A DNA stretch of 64,000 nt from Aquimarina intermedia (GCF_008124785.1 NZ_VNHU01000006.1:178747-242746); one strand, 5' to 3'; positions 37,293 to 47,586 are shown, counted from the stretch's first letter. Notes: generated by a model not told the origin, from the sequence alone. A program made the numbers and translations.

Positions 37293-39662
37293 ATGAAAAA
37301 GCTAACACTTTATCTAACAGCTATCTGCACCCTGATACTTACCAGTCTGCTATCTGCTCAACCACAAAACCCTGATCTTCTAGGCTCTGTTAAAGGGAGA
37401 GTCATTGACAAACTTCGGAAAGAGCCAATCCCTTATGCAACAATCGTTATACAGGATCTTAAAGAAGAGATTATTAGTGGTGGCATTACTACTGAATCGG
37501 GGGAGTTCCTTGTAAATGACATTCCAAATGGGAACTATACCTTGAAAATCCAATTTATAGGCTATGCAAGTTATGCTACACCTATTTCCATCAACCGAAA
37601 AAATAGAAATTTTGACATTGGTACCATAGAATTGCTGGAAGAGGCGGAGTCACTTGATGATGTTACCATTGTTGCCGAGCGCACGACCATCGAACAAAAA
37701 ATAGATCGTAAAGTAATTAACGTTGGTAAAGATCTTACAACTACAGGAGGTAGCGCAGCTGAGATTATGAACAACATCTCATCGGTGAATGTTGATCAGG
37801 ACGGTAATATTACCTTGCGTGGCAATCAAAACGTAAGAATTCTTGTAGATGGTAAGCCCACTAATATTAGCGCTGCACAGCTATTAAAGCAAATTCCGTC
37901 AACATCAATTAAAACCATCGAATTAATTACAAATCCGTCTGCAAAATATAATCCGGAAGGGATGAGCGGAATAATTAATATTGTACTCCACAAAAACAGT
38001 AATATCGGACTTAATGGAAATATCAATTTCGGGCTGAACTTTGATAAAAATGCACGATTTAATAGTTCAATTGACTTAAATTATCGCAGTGGTAAATTCA
38101 ACATTTATGGTAACTATGGTAACAGCTCTCGTAAAAGTTTAGGTGCAGGTTACGTGTTTAGAGAGGATGAAGACTCTCAACAATTTTTCTCATTTCTCGA
38201 TAATACAAATTCTCATTTGTTTAAGGTAGGAATTGATTACTACCTAGATGATCACAATACCCTTTCTTTCTATACGAATCAGAATATTTATGATGGGGGT
38301 ACCACGGGTACAACCGATATTAGGTTTGTTGAAAATCCACAAAATAATTTATCGCAACTTTTATTCAATCAAGGAGAAAATATTGGTTCGACCTATAACT
38401 TTGATTACAAACATACGTTCAAGGAAGAAGAGCACAGCATCGAACTTGAGGTAGATTACAATGTCTTTGATGAGGATAAAACCGATCAATTTCTCTTTAC
38501 CGGCAATACAGCCTTTCTTCAAAACTACACCGACCTAATCGATAACAAAAGAGAAAATACGACTATAAACTTGGATTATATCAATCCAATTTCAGAAACT
38601 GATAAACTTGAGATTGGTTACGAAGCGCGATTAAGAAGAACTGAAAACGGATACATTTCATCGCTTTTTGCAAATTCTGATTATGCGTATGATCGTGACA
38701 TCCATTCAGGATATGTTACCTATGGAAAAACATTAAAAAAATGGTCTTACCAGATTGGTGCCCGTGTAGAAAGCTATAAGGTTACTGCTACGCTGGATAA
38801 TGAACGAATTTTTGAAGATGATTATGTTACCGTATATCCTTCTGCATATATAAATTATACTCCGGAAGAAAAAAACAGTTATCAATTAAGTTATAGTCGT
38901 CGTGTCGATCGACCAGGATTAAACCAAGTGAACCCAATACGAGAATGGAGTACGCCAAGAATTATATCGATCGGTAACCCAGCTTTGGATCCACAATTCA
39001 CAAATTCGATTGAATTTAATTATACTCGTAAGCTAGAAAAAGGATCGCTTACGGCGGGTGTATTTTACAGACTCATCAATGATGAGATTAACCAAACGCT
39101 TTTAGAGAATCCAGACGTCGAGGACGGACAAATTCTAACTTTTGATAATTTTGACAATAATACAGCTTACGGATTTGAACTATCATCAAATTATAAAGTA
39201 GCTACATGGTGGAGTTTAAATGCTAGTGTTGACCTCTACGGACAAACACAGAAAGGAGTTGTTGGAACAACTACGAGAGAGGTTGATGCGTTTGTATATA
39301 ATTTTAGATTAAGCAACACCTTCAAAGCGACTAAGAATTTAAGTTTTCAACTTTTTGGATTTTATAGAGGTCCACAAGAAGGTATTCAATTTGAAACTGA
39401 AGAATTCTATTTTGTAAATACTGGAGCACGCTATAGTTTTCTTGATGACAAAGCAACCTTTAGCATCAACTTCAATGATATTTTTAATACGCAAAAATTT
39501 AGATTTAACAGCGATGTACCCTATACGCAGTTCGGTCAGTTTCAAGGAGAAACACAATCAGTGTTCTTAGGTTTATCATATCGTTTTGGGAGCGGTAAAA
39601 ACAGAAAGGTGTCTAGAAAAAATAGAGATAAAAATGAAAAGTCTGGAGGCGGTATTTTATAA
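37293..39662 (+). CDS. TonB-dependent receptor, OMP_b-brl_3 type
   Basis: 789 residues from the ATG at 37293, where a good signal peptide begins (MKKLTLYLTAICTLIL...LSA, about 22 residues); an in-frame ATG at 37260 would add 11 residues before it. A CarboxypepD_reg-like domain (about 32-115, VKGRVIDKLRKEPIPYATIVI) is followed by a plug (about 130-225, GGSAAEIMNNISSVNVDQDG, LVDGKPTNIS, NPSAKYNPEGMSGIINIVL) and a beta barrel to the end. The last 20 residues are a basic tail after the final strand. Substrate unknown; no SusD partner. It ends at a strong bidirectional terminator. Confidence 0.9.
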   Translation: MKKLTLYLTAICTLILTSLLSAQPQNPDLLGSVKGRVIDKLRKEPIPYATIVIQDLKEEIISGGITTESGEFLVNDIPNGNYTLKIQFIGYASYATPISINRKNRNFDIGTIELLEEAESLDDVTIVAERTTIEQKIDRKVINVGKDLTTTGGSAAEIMNNISSVNVDQDGNITLRGNQNVRILVDGKPTNISAAQLLKQIPSTSIKTIELITNPSAKYNPEGMSGIINIVLHKNSNIGLNGNINFGLNFDKNARFNSSIDLNYRSGKFNIYGNYGNSSRKSLGAGYVFREDEDSQQFFSFLDNTNSHLFKVGIDYYLDDHNTLSFYTNQNIYDGGTTGTTDIRFVENPQNNLSQLLFNQGENIGSTYNFDYKHTFKEEEHSIELEVDYNVFDEDKTDQFLFTGNTAFLQNYTDLIDNKRENTTINLDYINPISETDKLEIGYEARLRRTENGYISSLFANSDYAYDRDIHSGYVTYGKTLKKWSYQIGARVESYKVTATLDNERIFEDDYVTVYPSAYINYTPEEKNSYQLSYSRRVDRPGLNQVNPIREWSTPRIISIGNPALDPQFTNSIEFNYTRKLEKGSLTAGVFYRLINDEINQTLLENPDVEDGQILTFDNFDNNTAYGFELSSNYKVATWWSLNASVDLYGQTQKGVVGTTTREVDAFVYNFRLSNTFKATKNLSFQLFGFYRGPQEGIQFETEEFYFVNTGARYSFLDDKATFSINFNDIFNTQKFRFNSDVPYTQFGQFQGETQSVFLGLSYRFGSGKNRKVSRKNRDKNEKSGGGIL

Positions 39663-39784
39663 TATATGTTAAAATGCAATAAAATGGCATCCATTTTGTA
39701 ACACCTATAATATTCTATCGTTTTTAGTATAGAAGATAATATGGTTATGATTTATTTGAATTAGCCTTTAAGAAATTTAACCAG

Positions 39785-39819
39785 AAAAAACGCGAGACTT
39801 CAAGGTCTCGCGTTTTTTT
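39785..39819. terminator. Bidirectional terminator between the receptor and fabH
   Basis: A perfect 14-bp stem (39785-39798 with 39805-39818) around a 6-nt loop with A6 and T7 ends, between convergent genes. Confidence 0.92.
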
Positions 39820-39838
39820 GTATTCTAGCCGGGTAGTA

Positions 39839-40846
39839 TTACCACTTAATGATAGCGCTCCCCCACGTAAATCCACTTCCAAATGCAGCTAATACTACGA
39901 GGTCCCCTTCTTTTATCTTACCATTTTCCCAAGCTTCTGTCAAAGCAATAGGAATAGATGCGGCGGTTGTATTTCCGTATTTTTGAATATTGTTATACAC
40001 CTGATCATCTGATAATTTAAATTGCTTTTGAACAAACTGTGAAATTCTCAAATTAGCTTGATGCGGAATCAACATATCTATATCTGCCGCTGTAAAACTA
40101 TTAGCTTGTAGCCCTTCATTAATCACCTCTGAAAAACGAACTACTGCATTTTTAAATACAAATTGTCCGTTCATATATGGATAATAAGGTATATCCTCCT
40201 GAGGGTTCTCTTCTATTATTTCAGGCACCCAATGTTCTGTACTTGGCCCCATAAGTGATAGCTCTTTTGCATGAGCACCTTCACTATGCAAATGTGTAGA
40301 GAGAATTCCACGGTTTTTGTCCTCACTACGTGTAAGGACTGCTGCTCCTGCACCATCCCCAAATATCACTGACACCCCACGACCGCGTGTGGTCATGTCC
40401 AATCCTCCACTATGGTTCTCACTACCGATTACCAACACGTTTTTATACATTCCTGTTTTGATAAATTGATCTCCAACCGATAAAGCATAAATAAATCCGC
40501 TACATTGATTACGAACATCCAAGGCCGGGATTGTTCTCATATTCATCAAATCCTGTACCTGTACCCCTCCTCCAGGAAAATACATATCGGGGCTTAAGGT
40601 GGCAAAAATTATAAGATCAATATCCTCATTGGTAAGCTTTGCTCTTTCGATGGCAATTTTAGCGGCTTTCACACCCATCTTGGCCGTACTATTACCATCT
40701 CCCTTTTTGATATGGCGTCTTTCTTTAATTCCCGTACGTTCTTGGATCCAAGTATCATTGGTTTCCATCACTTTAGACAAGTCATCATTAGTAACCACAT
40801 TCTCTGGAACATAGCTCCCTAATCCTGATATTTTTGAAGTATACAT
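39839..40846 (-). CDS. fabH: 3-oxoacyl-ACP synthase III
   Basis: 335 residues from the ATG at 40846 (an upstream in-frame ATG at 40879 adds 11 residues foreign to the family). Condenses an acyl-CoA primer with malonyl-ACP to begin fatty acid synthesis. The Cys-His-Asn triad is intact: Cys115 in VRNQCSGF, His262 in IPHQANLR and Asn292 in YGNTTAAS. The common flavobacterial context with rpmF and plsX is absent, so this may be a second paralogue for branched primers or another pathway. Confidence 0.9.
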   Translation of the reverse strand: MYTSKISGLGSYVPENVVTNDDLSKVMETNDTWIQERTGIKERRHIKKGDGNSTAKMGVKAAKIAIERAKLTNEDIDLIIFATLSPDMYFPGGGVQVQDLMNMRTIPALDVRNQCSGFIYALSVGDQFIKTGMYKNVLVIGSENHSGGLDMTTRGRGVSVIFGDGAGAAVLTRSEDKNRGILSTHLHSEGAHAKELSLMGPSTEHWVPEIIEENPQEDIPYYPYMNGQFVFKNAVVRFSEVINEGLQANSFTAADIDMLIPHQANLRISQFVQKQFKLSDDQVYNNIQKYGNTTAASIPIALTEAWENGKIKEGDLVVLAAFGSGFTWGSAIIKW

Positions 40847-41051
40847 ATATTTTAAGTGTGTATTGTACGTAATTATCAATAATTACATCTTAAATTTAAA
40901 AAACTGCAGAGCAAGATATGTATATTAATGGTTTTGATAAAAGAATCTTGCCTAATATTGTATGCACGCATACTAAATTTTTGATCTTCAATAACTAATA
41001 GAGAAATTTTTTTACTATTCCTCCACTATAAAATCCTGTACTTCTTATTAC

Positions 41052-41088
41052 AAAAAGCGAAAGGCACGCCAACCACAGCATGCCTTTC
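41052..41088 (-). terminator. Terminator of the tetR-aarF operon
   Basis: On the minus strand an 8-bp outer stem (41081-41088 with 41059-41066), with further possible pairs inside, is followed by GCTTTTTG, about 50 bp after the aarF stop. Confidence 0.75.
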
Positions 41089-41136
41089 TAACAACCTAAC
41101 CAATAAATAAACAAACCAGGCTAGTCGGGCGACTAG

Positions 41137-42444
41137 CTACAGGTACCTTTCAAAATTTTTAACCTCAACCGTGGCTTTTAGATCATGTAATAAGTTGTAA
41201 AGTCCAAAAAATGTTCTGTTGATATAGAGAAAGTGCTTACTCCCTCTATTTCCATTCATTTTTCTCAACTCCGTATCATTAGAATATTTTTCACTTAATT
41301 CAGTAATACCATTCCAAAATGTTTCATCTGCAAAATCAAACGTTTCCTTGTTAAAAGGTGTCGTAAAAAGACTTAACATTTCATAGAACAATTTAGAGAA
41401 ATAAGCAGTCTCTTTTTCGGAATCATCTTTCCGAAGAATTTCTAATTCATATAGTTTCTCTGCAAAGAATTCAGGATTATCAATATTTTTTCTTTCTGCC
41501 AATTCAAAATATGGCGTGTAAAATTCCATAGGCACTTGTTTCACACATCCAAAATCAATAGCAATTAAATTTGTTTCACTATCCACTAAGAAATTTCCTG
41601 GATGTGGATCTGCGTGCACGGCTTTCAAAATATGCATTTGATACATATAGAAATCCCATAACGCCTGACCAACTTTATTGGCTTTTTCCTGATTCGTATT
41701 AACTTTGGCAAATTCACTCAAATGCATTCCATCCATCCAATCCATGGTAATCGTTCGCTCACTTGAGAGTTCCTCATAGTACTTGGGAAACTTTAAGTTT
41801 GGAATAACCTCACATGCTTCGGAGATTTGTTTGCTTTGTTCAACTTCTAAAATATAATCTGTCTCCTCGAGCAACTTGCCTTCTACTTCTTTGAAAAACT
41901 TCTCAGAATCGTTACCCTTTAAATTAAACATTCTGATTGCAATAGGTTTAACCATTGCTAAATCACTACTGATACTGTCTGCAACTCCAGGATATTGAAT
42001 TTTCACAGCAAGTTCTTTCCCAAATTTGGTTGCCTTATGTACCTGACCGATACTCGCAGCATTAACCGATTGAGTTGCAAACGTATCATATAATTCTTCA
42101 GGATATTTATCTAAATATCGTCTAAAAGTTTTTCTCACCAAGGGAGCGGATAATGGAGGAACACTGAACTGTGAGAGTGAAAATTTTTCTACATAAGCAC
42201 TAGGCAACAAGCTTTTCTCCATCGATAACATTTGAGCAACCTTAAGTGCACTCCCCTTTAAGTTTTTTAAACCATCATATATATCAGAAGCATTGTTCTC
42301 GTTCAACTGATCTCGAGACATGTCTGGATTGATGGCTTTCTTACCGTAATATTTTAAATAATTACCTCCAACCTTCACACCTGTTTTTACAAGTTCTGTG
42401 GTTCTTCCTAATTTAGAAACAGGTATTTTATCAATTGTCTTCAT
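41137..42444 (-). CDS. AarF/ABC1/UbiB atypical kinase family protein
   Basis: 435 residues from the ATG at 42444. The frame extends to 42498 but would overlap the upstream tetR stop and add residues not seen in the family. Features of ABC1 kinases: an N-terminal KxGQ-like GSALKVAQMLSM (about 60-71), the nucleotide lysine in LAVKIQYPGVADS, catalytic HADPHPGNFLVD and metal-binding IDFGCVKQ. In ubiquinone producers the family supports quinone synthesis; flavobacteria make menaquinone, so the role here is open. It forms an operon with the TetR gene just upstream. Confidence 0.9.
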   Translation of the reverse strand: MKTIDKIPVSKLGRTTELVKTGVKVGGNYLKYYGKKAINPDMSRDQLNENNASDIYDGLKNLKGSALKVAQMLSMEKSLLPSAYVEKFSLSQFSVPPLSAPLVRKTFRRYLDKYPEELYDTFATQSVNAASIGQVHKATKFGKELAVKIQYPGVADSISSDLAMVKPIAIRMFNLKGNDSEKFFKEVEGKLLEETDYILEVEQSKQISEACEVIPNLKFPKYYEELSSERTITMDWMDGMHLSEFAKVNTNQEKANKVGQALWDFYMYQMHILKAVHADPHPGNFLVDSETNLIAIDFGCVKQVPMEFYTPYFELAERKNIDNPEFFAEKLYELEILRKDDSEKETAYFSKLFYEMLSLFTTPFNKETFDFADETFWNGITELSEKYSNDTELRKMNGNRGSKHFLYINRTFFGLYNLLHDLKATVEVKNFERYL

Positions 42445-42476
42445 AAGTAATTTATTAGTAAAAAAAGTCTCAAGTT

Positions 42477-43148
42477 TTACATGGTTCTTTCTTTCCAAAG
42501 AAACTTGCCGAGATCTAAAATATTAGTAAGGGGCGTGTTATCAAAAACATCAAAAATCGTATTTACAGATTTTTCTATTGCAACATCTGTTTTTTCAAAA
42601 CCTGCTGAGGCATCATCCATCCAAAACTTCAGTAAGAATAAAAATTGAATCCATGCACCCTCAGAAAATAGACTTGTAGGGTTTTTAGTAATTTTGAATT
42701 GTTTATCTTCATTATCCTCTGCTATCAATTCACTTGCAAAACTCTTAATCTGCTTACGCAATCCTTTGAGTTGTTCCATATTTTTTAATGCCCTGTCATG
42801 CTCACTTAAAGCGAAAAGAATATAACTTCTGTTTAAGGTCAACATCTCAAAAAAACTGTAAAAGAAAGTCAACATTTTCTCCCTGCTAGTAAATTGATCA
42901 TATGCTTCATTAGCATGTGCAACTTCCATCGTTTTATCAAAAAGAATTATCCAAATTTCTTTTTTTAAACCGTCAATATTTCCAAAATGAGCGTAAAAAT
43001 CAGTTTCCGTAATTTTATTTGCTTTACAAAACTTATAGATTGATTTAGGATACATCTCATGTTCCAGCACATACTCCATATACATTGTAATAATATCAAA
43101 CTTTGAAGGTGCTTTTTTTGCGGTTGTTTTCTTTTTTGTGGTTGCCAT
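42477..43148 (-). CDS. TetR family transcriptional regulator
   Basis: 223 residues. A lysine-rich N-terminus precedes a TetR helix-turn-helix (about 17-65: IITMYMEYVLEHEMYPKSIYKFCKANKITETDFYAHFGNIDGLK), then an all-helical ligand domain. The aarF start lies 32 bp beyond its stop, so the two are cotranscribed and the regulator probably controls this operon. A near-palindrome at 43203-43223, 55 bp upstream of the start, is a good candidate operator. The ligand is unknown. Confidence 0.88.
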   Translation of the reverse strand: MATTKKKTTAKKAPSKFDIITMYMEYVLEHEMYPKSIYKFCKANKITETDFYAHFGNIDGLKKEIWIILFDKTMEVAHANEAYDQFTSREKMLTFFYSFFEMLTLNRSYILFALSEHDRALKNMEQLKGLRKQIKSFASELIAEDNEDKQFKITKNPTSLFSEGAWIQFLFLLKFWMDDASAGFEKTDVAIEKSVNTIFDVFDNTPLTNILDLGKFLWKERTM

Positions 43149-43202
43149 GATTTTTAAAGTTTGATGTAAAATTACTGATTGTTTATCTTTTAAATAAAAA
43201 AG

Positions 43203-43223
43203 TTAAACAAATTGTTTGTTAAA
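43203..43223. promoter_or_regulatory. Candidate TetR operator upstream of tetR-aarF
   Basis: Arms AACAAA and TTTGTT are separated by 3 nt, with further outer TT/AA symmetry, giving a 21-bp near-palindrome 55 bp upstream of the tetR start. TetR proteins commonly bind such sites in their own promoters. Confidence 0.5.
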
Positions 43224-43314
43224 GTTCTTTCAGAAATTTTGAAACTATCTCAGTACTGATAAGCTATATATGAAGTCGTTACAATTACGAAGAGCTTACA
43301 CAATCATTGTAAAA

Positions 43315-43354
43315 TGTCAGTTTGTCAGCATGTTGATCTTGGTATTTTTTTTGA
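43315..43354 (+). promoter_or_regulatory. TGTCAG direct repeats and sigma-54-like element before htpG
   Basis: TGTCAG occurs at 43315-43320 and 43323-43328. TTGGTA at 43339-43344 and TTTTGA ending at 43354 place GG and G(A) ten bases apart, the spacing of the sigma-54 -24/-12 core, although the -12 GC is GA. The htpG ATG is 49 bp further on. Confidence 0.45.
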
Positions 43355-43403
43355 CCTACTCTATTGACAATAAATAAGTGAATAACAAAAAATATAATTC
43401 TAT

Positions 43404-45293
43404 ATGGCTACAGGAAGTATTAATGTATCAGTGGAGAATATCTTTCCTTTGATTAAAAAATTTCTTTATTCTGATCACGAGATCTTTTTACGAGAATTAA
43501 TTTCAAATGCAACAGATGCTACGTTAAAACTAAAGCACCTTTCTAACATTGGAGAAGCTAAGGTTGACTATGGTAATCCAATGATCGAAGTTAAAGTTGA
43601 TAAAGAGAAAAGACAATTACATATTATTGATCAAGGTATCGGGATGACCAAAGAAGAGGTCGAGAAATACATTAATCAAGTTGCTTTCTCCGGAGCAGAG
43701 GAGTTTTTAGAAAAATATAAAGACAGCGCCAAGGATTCTGGAATCATTGGGCATTTTGGACTTGGTTTCTATTCTGCCTTTATGGTTGCTGATAAGGTTG
43801 AAATTATTACCAAATCATTTAAGGACGAACCTGCTGCGCATTGGACATGTGACGGATCTCCCTCTTACACGATTGAATCCGCAGACAAACAAGATCGTGG
43901 AACCGAGATCATTCTTCATATTAGCGAAGATGAATCTGAATTTTTGGAAGATTCTAAAATATCAGAATTACTAACCAAGTACAACAAGTTTATGCCGGTT
44001 CCAATTAAGTTTGGAACAAAAACGGAGACCTTGCCTAAGCCAGAAGATGCTAAGGAAGAAGATCCTGCGCCTACCCAAGAAGTAGATAATATAATTAATA
44101 ATCCTAATCCGGCGTGGACAAAGCAACCAACAGAACTAGAAGATCCCGATTACAAAAGTTTCTATAGAGAACTGTATCCTATGCAGTTTGAAGAACCACT
44201 TTTTAACATTCATCTAAACGTGGATTATCCTTTTAACTTGACCGGAATTTTATACTTTCCTAAGTTAGGACAGGATATGAACATGCAAAAAGATCGTATC
44301 CAGCTGTATCAAAACCAAGTTTTCGTTACTGATAATGTTGAAGGAATTGTTCCAGAATTTTTGACCATGTTACGTGGTGTTATCGATTCTCCTGATATCC
44401 CATTAAACGTATCACGTTCATATTTACAAGCTGACGGAGCTGTTAAAAAAATATCGAGTTACATAACGCGTAAAGTGGCGGATAAGCTTTCTTCTTTATT
44501 CAAAAATAACCGTGAAGATTTTGAACAAAAGTGGAACGATATTAAAATTGTTATCGAATACGGAATGCTTTCTGAAGATAAATTCTTTGAAAAAGCTGAC
44601 AAATTTGCGCTGTATCCGACTGTAGACAACACCTACCTTACTTTTGAAGAGTTACAAGAGAAAATAAAGGATACGCAAACCGATAAAGATGGTAAAACAG
44701 TTATTCTTTATGCATCAAACAAAGATGAGCAACATGCTTACATTGGAGCGGCAAAGGATAAAGGCTACGAAGTTCTTTTACTTGACTCCCCTATCGTTTC
44801 TCATTTAATTCAGAAATTAGAAACCAGTAAGGAAAACATTTCTTTTGTACGGGTTGATGCAGATCATATCGATAATTTGATCAAAAAAGACGAAGAAAAA
44901 ATCTCGAAGCTGTCTGATGAGGAAAAAGAAGCGTTAAAAACAGATTTAGAGCAGGTGGTGCCTAAAGAAAAGTATACCGTTCAGCTGGAAGCAATGGACA
45001 GTAATGCCTCACCGTTTATAATCACACAACCCGAGTTTATGCGTCGTATGAAAGAGATGCAGCAAACCGGCGGCGGCGGTGGTATGTTTGGTATGGGTGG
45101 TCTCCCGGAAATGTATAATCTGATTGTCAATACAAATCATGAATTAATCAGTCAGATCCGCGAAGCCAAAACGGATAAGAAAAAAGAGCGTCTGATTAAA
45201 CAATCATTAGACTTGGCTAGATTATCACAGAACTTACTAAAAGGTGAAGAACTCACCAATTTCATCAAACGAAGTTTTGAAATGATTAAGTAA
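43404..45293 (+). CDS. htpG: Hsp90 chaperone HtpG
   Basis: 629 residues. ATP-dependent cytoplasmic chaperone working as a dimer. The N-terminal ATPase domain has FLRELISNATDATLKL (about 26-41), IIDQGIGMTKEEV and GIIGHFGLGFYSAFMVAD; the middle domain has PLNVSRSYLQADGAVKKI with the ATP-contacting Arg; the C-terminal dimer domain follows. A charged insert around residues 211-240 is usual for Bacteroidota. Single gene with its own promoter region and a strong terminator. Confidence 0.96.
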   Translation: MATGSINVSVENIFPLIKKFLYSDHEIFLRELISNATDATLKLKHLSNIGEAKVDYGNPMIEVKVDKEKRQLHIIDQGIGMTKEEVEKYINQVAFSGAEEFLEKYKDSAKDSGIIGHFGLGFYSAFMVADKVEIITKSFKDEPAAHWTCDGSPSYTIESADKQDRGTEIILHISEDESEFLEDSKISELLTKYNKFMPVPIKFGTKTETLPKPEDAKEEDPAPTQEVDNIINNPNPAWTKQPTELEDPDYKSFYRELYPMQFEEPLFNIHLNVDYPFNLTGILYFPKLGQDMNMQKDRIQLYQNQVFVTDNVEGIVPEFLTMLRGVIDSPDIPLNVSRSYLQADGAVKKISSYITRKVADKLSSLFKNNREDFEQKWNDIKIVIEYGMLSEDKFFEKADKFALYPTVDNTYLTFEELQEKIKDTQTDKDGKTVILYASNKDEQHAYIGAAKDKGYEVLLLDSPIVSHLIQKLETSKENISFVRVDADHIDNLIKKDEEKISKLSDEEKEALKTDLEQVVPKEKYTVQLEAMDSNASPFIITQPEFMRRMKEMQQTGGGGGMFGMGGLPEMYNLIVNTNHELISQIREAKTDKKKERLIKQSLDLARLSQNLLKGEELTNFIKRSFEMIK

Positions 45294-45317
45294 ATAACAC
45301 TTATTAGTGTCAAAGAG

Positions 45318-45355
45318 AAACCCCGTCCAGACTAGATCCGGACGGGGTTTTATTT
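45318..45355. terminator. Bidirectional terminator between htpG and the S9 peptidase gene
   Basis: An 11-bp GC-rich stem (45318-45328 with 45340-45350) and an 11-nt loop between convergent genes, followed by T on the plus strand and flanked by A on the left. Confidence 0.9.
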
Positions 45356-45365
45356 TGATTCTTAC

Positions 45366-47321
45366 CTAGAAATCTTTTTTAAGATGCTTTGCTAAAAACC
45401 CCATCATGGCTTTGTACATCTCAATACTATTTTCTTCTTTGGCAAAGCCATGGCCTTCATCATATTTGACCATATACGGAGTTTCAAATCCTTTTGCACG
45501 TAAGGCGCGTACGATTTGATCGGATTCGTCTATATTAACTCTGGGGTCATTTGCACCTTGAACTACAAAAAGTGGTTTTTTAATTTTATCAATCTGAAAA
45601 ACGGGCGATACTTCTTTCATTATTTTATTTTCCTCAGCGACATCTTCATCATACCAGATCTCTTTTATGATTTTCAGATAAGGTTTCCAATAAGGAGGGA
45701 TGGTCTTCATAAAAGAAAATAAATTCGATACCCCTACATAGTCCACTCCGCAACAATACAAGTCCGGTGTCTTGGTCAATCCTCGTAAAACAGCATAACC
45801 ACCATGGCTACCCCCGTAGATTGCTATTTTCTCCTCATCAATCCAACCCTTGCTTATAACATATTGGATACCGTCTTCGACATCATCCATCGCTTTTCTA
45901 CCAATTTGTTTAAAACCGGATTCTAAAAATTTTCTTCCATAGCCTCCAGAGATTCTAAAATTTATTTGGAGTGTAGCATATCCTCTACTGGCGAATAATT
46001 GATTCTCCGGATTAAAGCCCCAAGTATCTCGTATACCTTGAGGTCCACCGTGCGGATTCACAATCAATGGAACTTTTTGTGAAGGTTTTATATTTTTGGG
46101 TAGGGTTAGATAGCCATATATTGTTATCCCATCACGACTTTTAAATGAGATCGGTTGCATGGTGGCCATATCTTCTTCCTGTAATTGTGGCATTAAGTTG
46201 TAGAGCAGTTCAAATGAATCCTCTTCTACATCATACACATAATACACTCCGTATAATACATCACTTTGTATAAAAATTAAGTATCTATCTTCATTATCGG
46301 TTTTATCAGCGATAGCATACTGCTGATCTGGAAAGCGGTTGGAAATGACAGTATGTAATTTTTTATAGTAAGTACTAATCGGTACGATTACTTTTTTCTC
46401 TCCCTGAAATGAAAAATAATCAAGTTCAAAATTACGCTTTCTTGACAAGCCCAACCCCGACACATCATAAAGAGGATCAGAAAATAATTTTTTGATTATT
46501 TTATCTGCTTTAAGATCATACAGGTATATTTCTGACCGATCACTCGTCAAATTAGAAACCACGTAGGCTTCGTGTTTCTTTTCTGGCCTATATGAGAAGC
46601 TTTTAATCGAAAATGTATCTTTCCAATTAAGTTCTTTTAAACACTCATAGTTATCTGTTTCCTTAGCATAATAAAGATCTATGTCCACCCCATTGCGCAA
46701 TCGGGTAAAACCTCTTAACTCTCCATTTTTATCGAAAATATAATCCATAATAGGATGTTCGATATCATCATTAACGTATAATTGTTGCAGTGCTCCTGTA
46801 TTAACGTTAATACGATAGGGCTCAAACACTTCCTTATTGGTCTTATTCATTCCAATAATAATATGTTCTTTATCCTCTTTGAGCATTTGCAAGATTTGAA
46901 CCTGAACGCCATCGAATGGGGTAAGTTCCTTTGTATCTGATCCGTCAACATTGGTAGCAAATATGTGGTAATTCTCATCTCCACCGGTATCCATTACAAA
47001 AATCAAACGATTTTCATTAGCCCAACCATATCCACGTATTAACTCCTCTTGCTCTTGAATCGCCTGCGTGATCTTCCCATCTTCTAAATTCTTAACGTAC
47101 ACATGATTCTTCTTAAGCGCATCTTTCTCTTGATATGAGAGATATTTACCATCGGGAGATAATTGAAAACTTTTAGCTTTTGGTTTAGCAAAATAATCTT
47201 CTATTGTATAGGCGTAAGTTCCATGTTCCTGAGAACTCAATGTCAACAAATCTTCTGGAGAACTTACCAGAGAAACATCTCCGGGTACTTTTTTTTCACT
47301 CTTAGTATCTTGATCCGTCAT
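45366..47321 (-). CDS. S9 family (prolyl oligopeptidase-like) serine peptidase
   Basis: 651 residues. A beta-propeller N-terminal part (about 40-400) precedes an alpha/beta-hydrolase domain with the nucleophile Ser505 in YGGSHGGYAVL, an acid in GANDPRVN and the catalytic His in YDEGHGF. The N-terminus is charged and shows no signal peptide, so unlike many Bacteroidota S9 enzymes it seems to be cytoplasmic. It would cleave short peptides, possibly acylaminoacyl-type. Monocistronic, convergent with htpG. Confidence 0.9.
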   Translation of the reverse strand: MTDQDTKSEKKVPGDVSLVSSPEDLLTLSSQEHGTYAYTIEDYFAKPKAKSFQLSPDGKYLSYQEKDALKKNHVYVKNLEDGKITQAIQEQEELIRGYGWANENRLIFVMDTGGDENYHIFATNVDGSDTKELTPFDGVQVQILQMLKEDKEHIIIGMNKTNKEVFEPYRINVNTGALQQLYVNDDIEHPIMDYIFDKNGELRGFTRLRNGVDIDLYYAKETDNYECLKELNWKDTFSIKSFSYRPEKKHEAYVVSNLTSDRSEIYLYDLKADKIIKKLFSDPLYDVSGLGLSRKRNFELDYFSFQGEKKVIVPISTYYKKLHTVISNRFPDQQYAIADKTDNEDRYLIFIQSDVLYGVYYVYDVEEDSFELLYNLMPQLQEEDMATMQPISFKSRDGITIYGYLTLPKNIKPSQKVPLIVNPHGGPQGIRDTWGFNPENQLFASRGYATLQINFRISGGYGRKFLESGFKQIGRKAMDDVEDGIQYVISKGWIDEEKIAIYGGSHGGYAVLRGLTKTPDLYCCGVDYVGVSNLFSFMKTIPPYWKPYLKIIKEIWYDEDVAEENKIMKEVSPVFQIDKIKKPLFVVQGANDPRVNIDESDQIVRALRAKGFETPYMVKYDEGHGFAKEENSIEMYKAMMGFLAKHLKKDF

Positions 47322-47586
47322 AAACTATGATAATTTTGATTTTTTTGCTTCAAACTAAATCAAAAATACCACTATGAATTAAGAATACATAATGGTTATA
47401 TATTTTTAAAATCGGAGCAAGCTCTTGGATTAAAACACTATGATACCAAATCATTCAAATTTACAACGATATCCTATTGGCTTACTGAAATTGATTATAT
47501 GTTACAATTATCATAATATTCAAAAGGTGGTGTAAGCTTTTTGTACTTTTAAGGACTAAAGTTTCTAATTCAAAAACAACCTGAAA

